From contig NZ_JARZAE010000004.1 of the NCBI RefSeq assembly GCF_029892095.1, positions 6,820,001 through 6,884,000 on the forward strand: DNA of 64,000 bases, written 5' to 3'. This DNA comes from Kitasatospora sp. MAP12-44. GTDB taxonomy: Bacteria; Actinomycetota; Actinomycetes; Streptomycetales; Streptomycetaceae. Every line of letters begins with the position of its first letter. The stretch's first letter is position 1. Under the pieces are notes generated by a model. That model had not been told where the DNA came from. It worked only from the letters and a program-made list of their open reading frames with translations, and did no database searches. Shown in pieces: positions 61,559 to 64,000 of the stretch. A program made the translations under genes and the position numbers.

Positions 61559-61642
61559 TCAGCGGCAGCAGGCACACATGTCGCTCGCCTGGCGTCGCAG
61601 ATCGACGTGCAGGCGGCAGACGAGAGCGGTGCCGTGTTCCAT
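61559..61642 (-). CDS. Cys-rich leader peptide before the cysteine dioxygenase operon
   Basis: A 27-codon frame from ATG 61642 (GAGGA 7-8 bp upstream) to TGA. The core is VCRLHVDLRRQASDMCACCR, with four Cys, three of them in the last five residues. Actinobacteria have short leader peptides with the pattern R-x-HVDL-R-x-A-S-x-xC before sulfur genes. Ribosome stalling at the Cys codons when cysteine is scarce would alter folding of the 150-nt leader that follows. Too short for usual gene callers. Confidence 0.75.
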   Translation of the reverse strand: MEHGTALVCRLHVDLRRQASDMCACCR

Positions 61643-61750
61643 GCTGTGATCCTCGTCGACCGGCTACCGGGGAGTCAAGCGAGGTCCACCATCCGGAGTG
61701 GCGCCACGTGGGCCGCTTGGTCGCGCCCTCCCCCGTCACCGTCACTGGCA

Positions 61751-61815
61751 ACGACACCGGCGCCGGTGACGGGGGAGGAGGTGTCCTCGCCTTCCGTCAT
61801 CGGCGCCGGTGTCGT
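61751..61815 (-). terminator. 22-bp stem terminator
   Basis: 61751-61772 pairs with 61794-61815 at 21 of 22 positions; the 21-nt loop can form an inner stem. It lies 19 bp beyond the stop of the small lipoprotein gene and separates it from the cysteine dioxygenase leader. Confidence 0.85.
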
Positions 61816-61833
61816 GATCCGTACTGGTCGGTC

Positions 61834-62079
61834 TCAGTTGTTCTGCGCGGCGTCCGAGTCGGCCGCCGAGGCGGCGCTTTCAGCGGCGTCGACCTTCTGC
61901 TGCATCTCGTTGAGCTGCTGGTCGGCGCTGCTGCCGGCGGCCGGGGCCGTGGCCGAGCCGGTAGCGGTGGCGGCCGGGGGTGTGGCTGCCGGCGGGGTGG
62001 CGGTGCCCGCGCCGCCGCCGCAGGCGGTCAGGGTCAGTGCGGCGATGGCCACCGCGACGGCGGCGAGGGCGCGCCTCAC
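61834..62079 (-). CDS. Small lipoprotein, 81 aa
   Basis: GTG start at 62079 overlapping the upstream gene's stop (GTGA). A basic N-terminus and hydrophobic stretch end in the lipobox LTAC (about residue 19), then a Thr/Pro/Ala linker and a short helix (QQLNEMQQKVDAAESAASAA). No family recognised. Cotranscribed with the secreted helical protein and the sensor kinase upstream, so an accessory sensing role is possible. Confidence 0.75.
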   Translation of the reverse strand: MRRALAAVAVAIAALTLTACGGGAGTATPPAATPPAATATGSATAPAAGSSADQQLNEMQQKVDAAESAASAADSDAAQNN

Positions 62080-62516
62080 TGGGCGGCCGGCGTGGAGGTG
62101 GTGGAGCCGAAGTTCTGGGTGGAGCACCAGCCGGCCACCGACTTGAGGTCGCTCTGGCGGGTCTGCAGGGTCGGGACCAGGCTCTTGCGGAAGGTCAGCC
62201 GGTCGTTGAGGTAGGTGTAGACCTCCGTCTGGCCGGCGGTCTTGGCGTTGTCGACGCGCTGCTGCAGGCGGGCGATCGAACCGGCCTCGGTGACCGGGCC
62301 GTTGAGCCGGGTCAGCGAGTGGTCGATGCGCTGCTGGAGCTTGGGCAGGCGCTTGCAGATGCTGCGGGCACCGTCGCCCTTGGGGGCGGGGAGCGTCTTG
62401 GCGGACGGCGCCGCCGCCGGGGCGGCGTCGGCCTGGGCGGGGGCGGCGGTCGCGAGCAGCGCGCCGCTGAGGGCGAGGGCGCCGAGCGTGGCAGCCGCCT
62501 TGCGGTACGAGGTCAT
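62076..62516 (-). CDS. Secreted helical protein, 146 aa
   Basis: Signal peptide 1-30 (LGALALSGALLATAAPAQA). The mature part is helical with two Cys (SICKRLPKLQ and GWCSTQ) that could pair, and the segments SIARLQQRVDNAKTAG and LNDRLTFRKSLVPTLQTRQS. Similar small secreted proteins are common in streptomycetes but uncharacterised. It is coupled to a small lipoprotein and lies downstream of a sensor kinase. Confidence 0.75.
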   Translation of the reverse strand: MTSYRKAAATLGALALSGALLATAAPAQADAAPAAAPSAKTLPAPKGDGARSICKRLPKLQQRIDHSLTRLNGPVTEAGSIARLQQRVDNAKTAGQTEVYTYLNDRLTFRKSLVPTLQTRQSDLKSVAGWCSTQNFGSTTSTPAAQ

Positions 62517-62548
62517 GACGGGTTCCTCCGGGTCTCTCCTGGGCAGGT

Positions 62549-62576
62549 CCGACGGGGCTGTGTACCGCCCCGTCGG
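62549..62576. promoter_or_regulatory. 10-bp inverted repeat upstream of the secreted-protein gene
   Basis: CCGACGGGGC pairs with GCCCCGTCGG across an 8-nt spacer, 33-60 bp upstream of the ATG at 62516. It is either a leader hairpin or a regulator site. TTGTGG repeats 11 bp apart (62598 and 62609) lie just beyond. Confidence 0.4.
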
Positions 62577-62612
62577 TCCGGAGAGTAGAGAGGCTCTTTG
62601 TGGATTCCTTGT

Positions 62613-62639
62613 GGGTCTCCGGAGGGCGCTCGGAGACCC
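62613..62639 (-). terminator. Hairpin after the sensor kinase gene
   Basis: GGGTCTCCG (62613-62621) pairs with CGGAGACCC (62631-62639), directly beyond the kinase stop at 62641; probably a terminator or attenuator before the secreted-protein gene. Confidence 0.6.
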
Positions 62640-62640
62640 G

Positions 62641-64000
62641 TCAGCCGGAGGGGGCCGCGCCGATCCAGTCCCGGCGGGCCGGCAGGGCGACCGTGTTGGC
62701 GTCGGAGGAGATCAGCGGCAGCCGCACCTCCATTCGGCAGCCCCGCCCGTCCGGCGGTGTCGAGACGGTCACCGTGCCCCGGTGCAGGGCGACTTGCTGC
62801 GCGACCAGGGTCAGTCCGAGGCCCGATCCGGGGCTGTCCCGGCGGCGGTGGAAGCGGTCGAAGACGGCCGCCCGGTCCTGCGGGGCGATGCCGGGGCCGC
62901 TGTCGTCGACGGTGAGCACCGCCTGCCCGTCCTGGCGGTCCAACCGGACGGCGATCCGGGCTGGTTGGCCGGGCGCGTGGCCGTGCACGGCGGCGTTGGC
63001 CAACAGGTTGTCGCAGACGATCCGCAGTCCGGCCTCCCAGCCGAACACCCTGATGCCGGAGGCGAGTTCCGGGTAGCTGCCGGGGTCGATCCGGGGCTGC
63101 GGACTGAAGTCGACGGCGATCTCCGGGCGCCGCCGGTGCAGTTCGGCCACCGCGGCGGCGGCCGGCTCGGCCAGGTCCAGCGGGCCGAAGGCCTCCACCT
63201 CCACCAGGTCGCCGCGCGCCAAGGTCCGTAGCGCGGTGAGCAGTTCGAGCATCCGGCGGTGGTCGCCGCGCAAGTCGGCCAGGATGTCGGCCCGTTCGGC
63301 GGCGGACAGCTCGGGGTGCGCGGTCAGCACGTCGAGATTGGTCTGCAGGCTCATCAGCGGCGTGCGCAGCTCGTGCGAGGCGGCGGCGGAGAACGAGCGT
63401 GCGGTCTCCAGCGCCTGGGCGGTCCGCTCGGCCTGCTCGTCGTAGCGGGCCAGCACGCTCTCCAGGACGGCGGCGAGGTCGTCGATGTCGCCGACCCCGG
63501 TGCGTTCGTGGCCGAAGCCGGCCGCGCCGGCCCGCGGGTCCAGCGCCGCCGCGCGGCGGCCGAGCCGGCGCAGCGGGGCGGTGGCTCGCCCGGCCACCGC
63601 AAGCGCGATCAGGCCGGAGACCGGCGCCGCGAGCAGCGCGATCAGCAGCACCCGGCCGCGTACGGCCTGCACCTGCGGGTCGGTGACGGAGGTCGGGACG
63701 AAGACCCAGAGGGTGCCCGGGGTGGCGCCGTTGACCCGGACGGCCAGCACCCGCCAGCTGCGCGCCGCCGCGTCGGCCGCGCCACCGCCGGCCGCCGCGC
63801 GGCCGCGTACGGTCGTCACCCCCCGCGCCCGGCGCGGGGAGGCCGACAGCGTCGCCCGGCTGCGGGCCGCCCTGGGTGACCAGGGTGCCGTTGGCGTCGG
63901 CCACCCGGACGCCGACGTCCGACGCCGAGTCCAGCAGTTTGCGGTGCTGGTTGGCCTCGACCTGGGGGCGGCCCGCCCGGTCGGCGTTGAGCAGCGTCCG
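62641..64000 (-). pseudogene. Sensor histidine kinase, 5' part cut by window edge, apparent frameshift
   Basis: The kinase domains are intact: membrane segment near RVLLIALLAAPVSGLIALAV, HAMP, H-box ASHELRTPLMSLQ, N-box DNLLANAAVHG, G1 DDSGPGIA and G2 GSGLGLTL. Upstream of about 63819 the sensory region (RKLLDSASDVGVRVADANGT) continues in a different frame. The frames join if one base is removed from the C6 run at 63819-63824. This is either an error in that homopolymer or a real mutation. The start and first membrane helix lie beyond the right edge. Confidence 0.7.

Noticed and set aside
1..64000. CRISPR arrays, tRNA or rRNA genes, transposases, integrases, attachment sites
   Set aside because: None recognised on either strand by reading; a covariance-model scan would be needed to exclude a diverged tRNA.

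Overview
The window is very GC-rich actinomycete chromosome. I place it in the Streptomyces/Kitasatospora/Streptacidiphilus group from several signs: codon third positions are almost all G or C, GTG starts are frequent, and there are an ergothioneine operon, an XRE/DUF397 locus, a chitinase with a DasR-type operator, a deazaflavin (F420)-type protein, Tat substrates and several two-component systems. No rRNA, tRNA, CRISPR array, transposase or integrase was seen. Most of the window reads as ordinary chromosome with some accessory pieces.

Layout. 1-9.5 kb: a partial sensor kinase, HIT protein, cytochrome P450, glutathione peroxidase, a DUF3224 protein, a Glu/Val-repeat protein and a class A penicillin-binding protein. 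9.5-25 kb: S9 peptidase, arginyl-tRNA synthetase translationally coupled to an FAD monooxygenase, a secreted CAP protein, an OmpR-type two-component pair, a glycosyltransferase/polysaccharide deacetylase pair, a metallophosphoesterase, a second P450 and a TrkA-N (RCK) membrane protein. 25.1-31.3 kb: the most unusual region. It is a four-gene operon (three-domain P-loop/P-loop/nucleotidyltransferase fusion, APH-fold protein, SDR, Nudix) divergent from a TPR-type regulator, with a perfect 42-bp palindrome between them. 31.3-36.8 kb: egtABCD for ergothioneine, followed by an AurF-like diiron oxygenase. 37-45.8 kb: TetR/MFS exporter, LD-carboxypeptidase, GNAT, a truncated MazG-like remnant, an F420-type protein, SDR, the XRE/DUF397 locus, a methyltransferase and an RBBP9-like hydrolase. 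45.9-56.8 kb: mostly exported enzymes (phospholipase C, serine hydrolase, esterase, chitinase, transglycosylase-like protein). 56.9-64 kb: a glycine betaine/choline-type ABC transporter, a cysteine dioxygenase-rhodanese operon with a Cys-rich leader peptide, a lipoprotein/secreted-protein pair, and a sensor kinase that appears frameshifted at the right edge.

The genes form several functional themes. Sulfur and redox chemistry is represented by egtABCD, cysteine dioxygenase, rhodanese and glutathione peroxidase. Envelope building and sensing is represented by the PBP, glycosyltransferase/deacetylase, LD-carboxypeptidase, transglycosylase and three kinases. Secreted nutrient scavenging is represented by chitinase and phospholipase C. 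The 25-31 kb operon has domain content I cannot match to a described pathway and is the best candidate for a new system.
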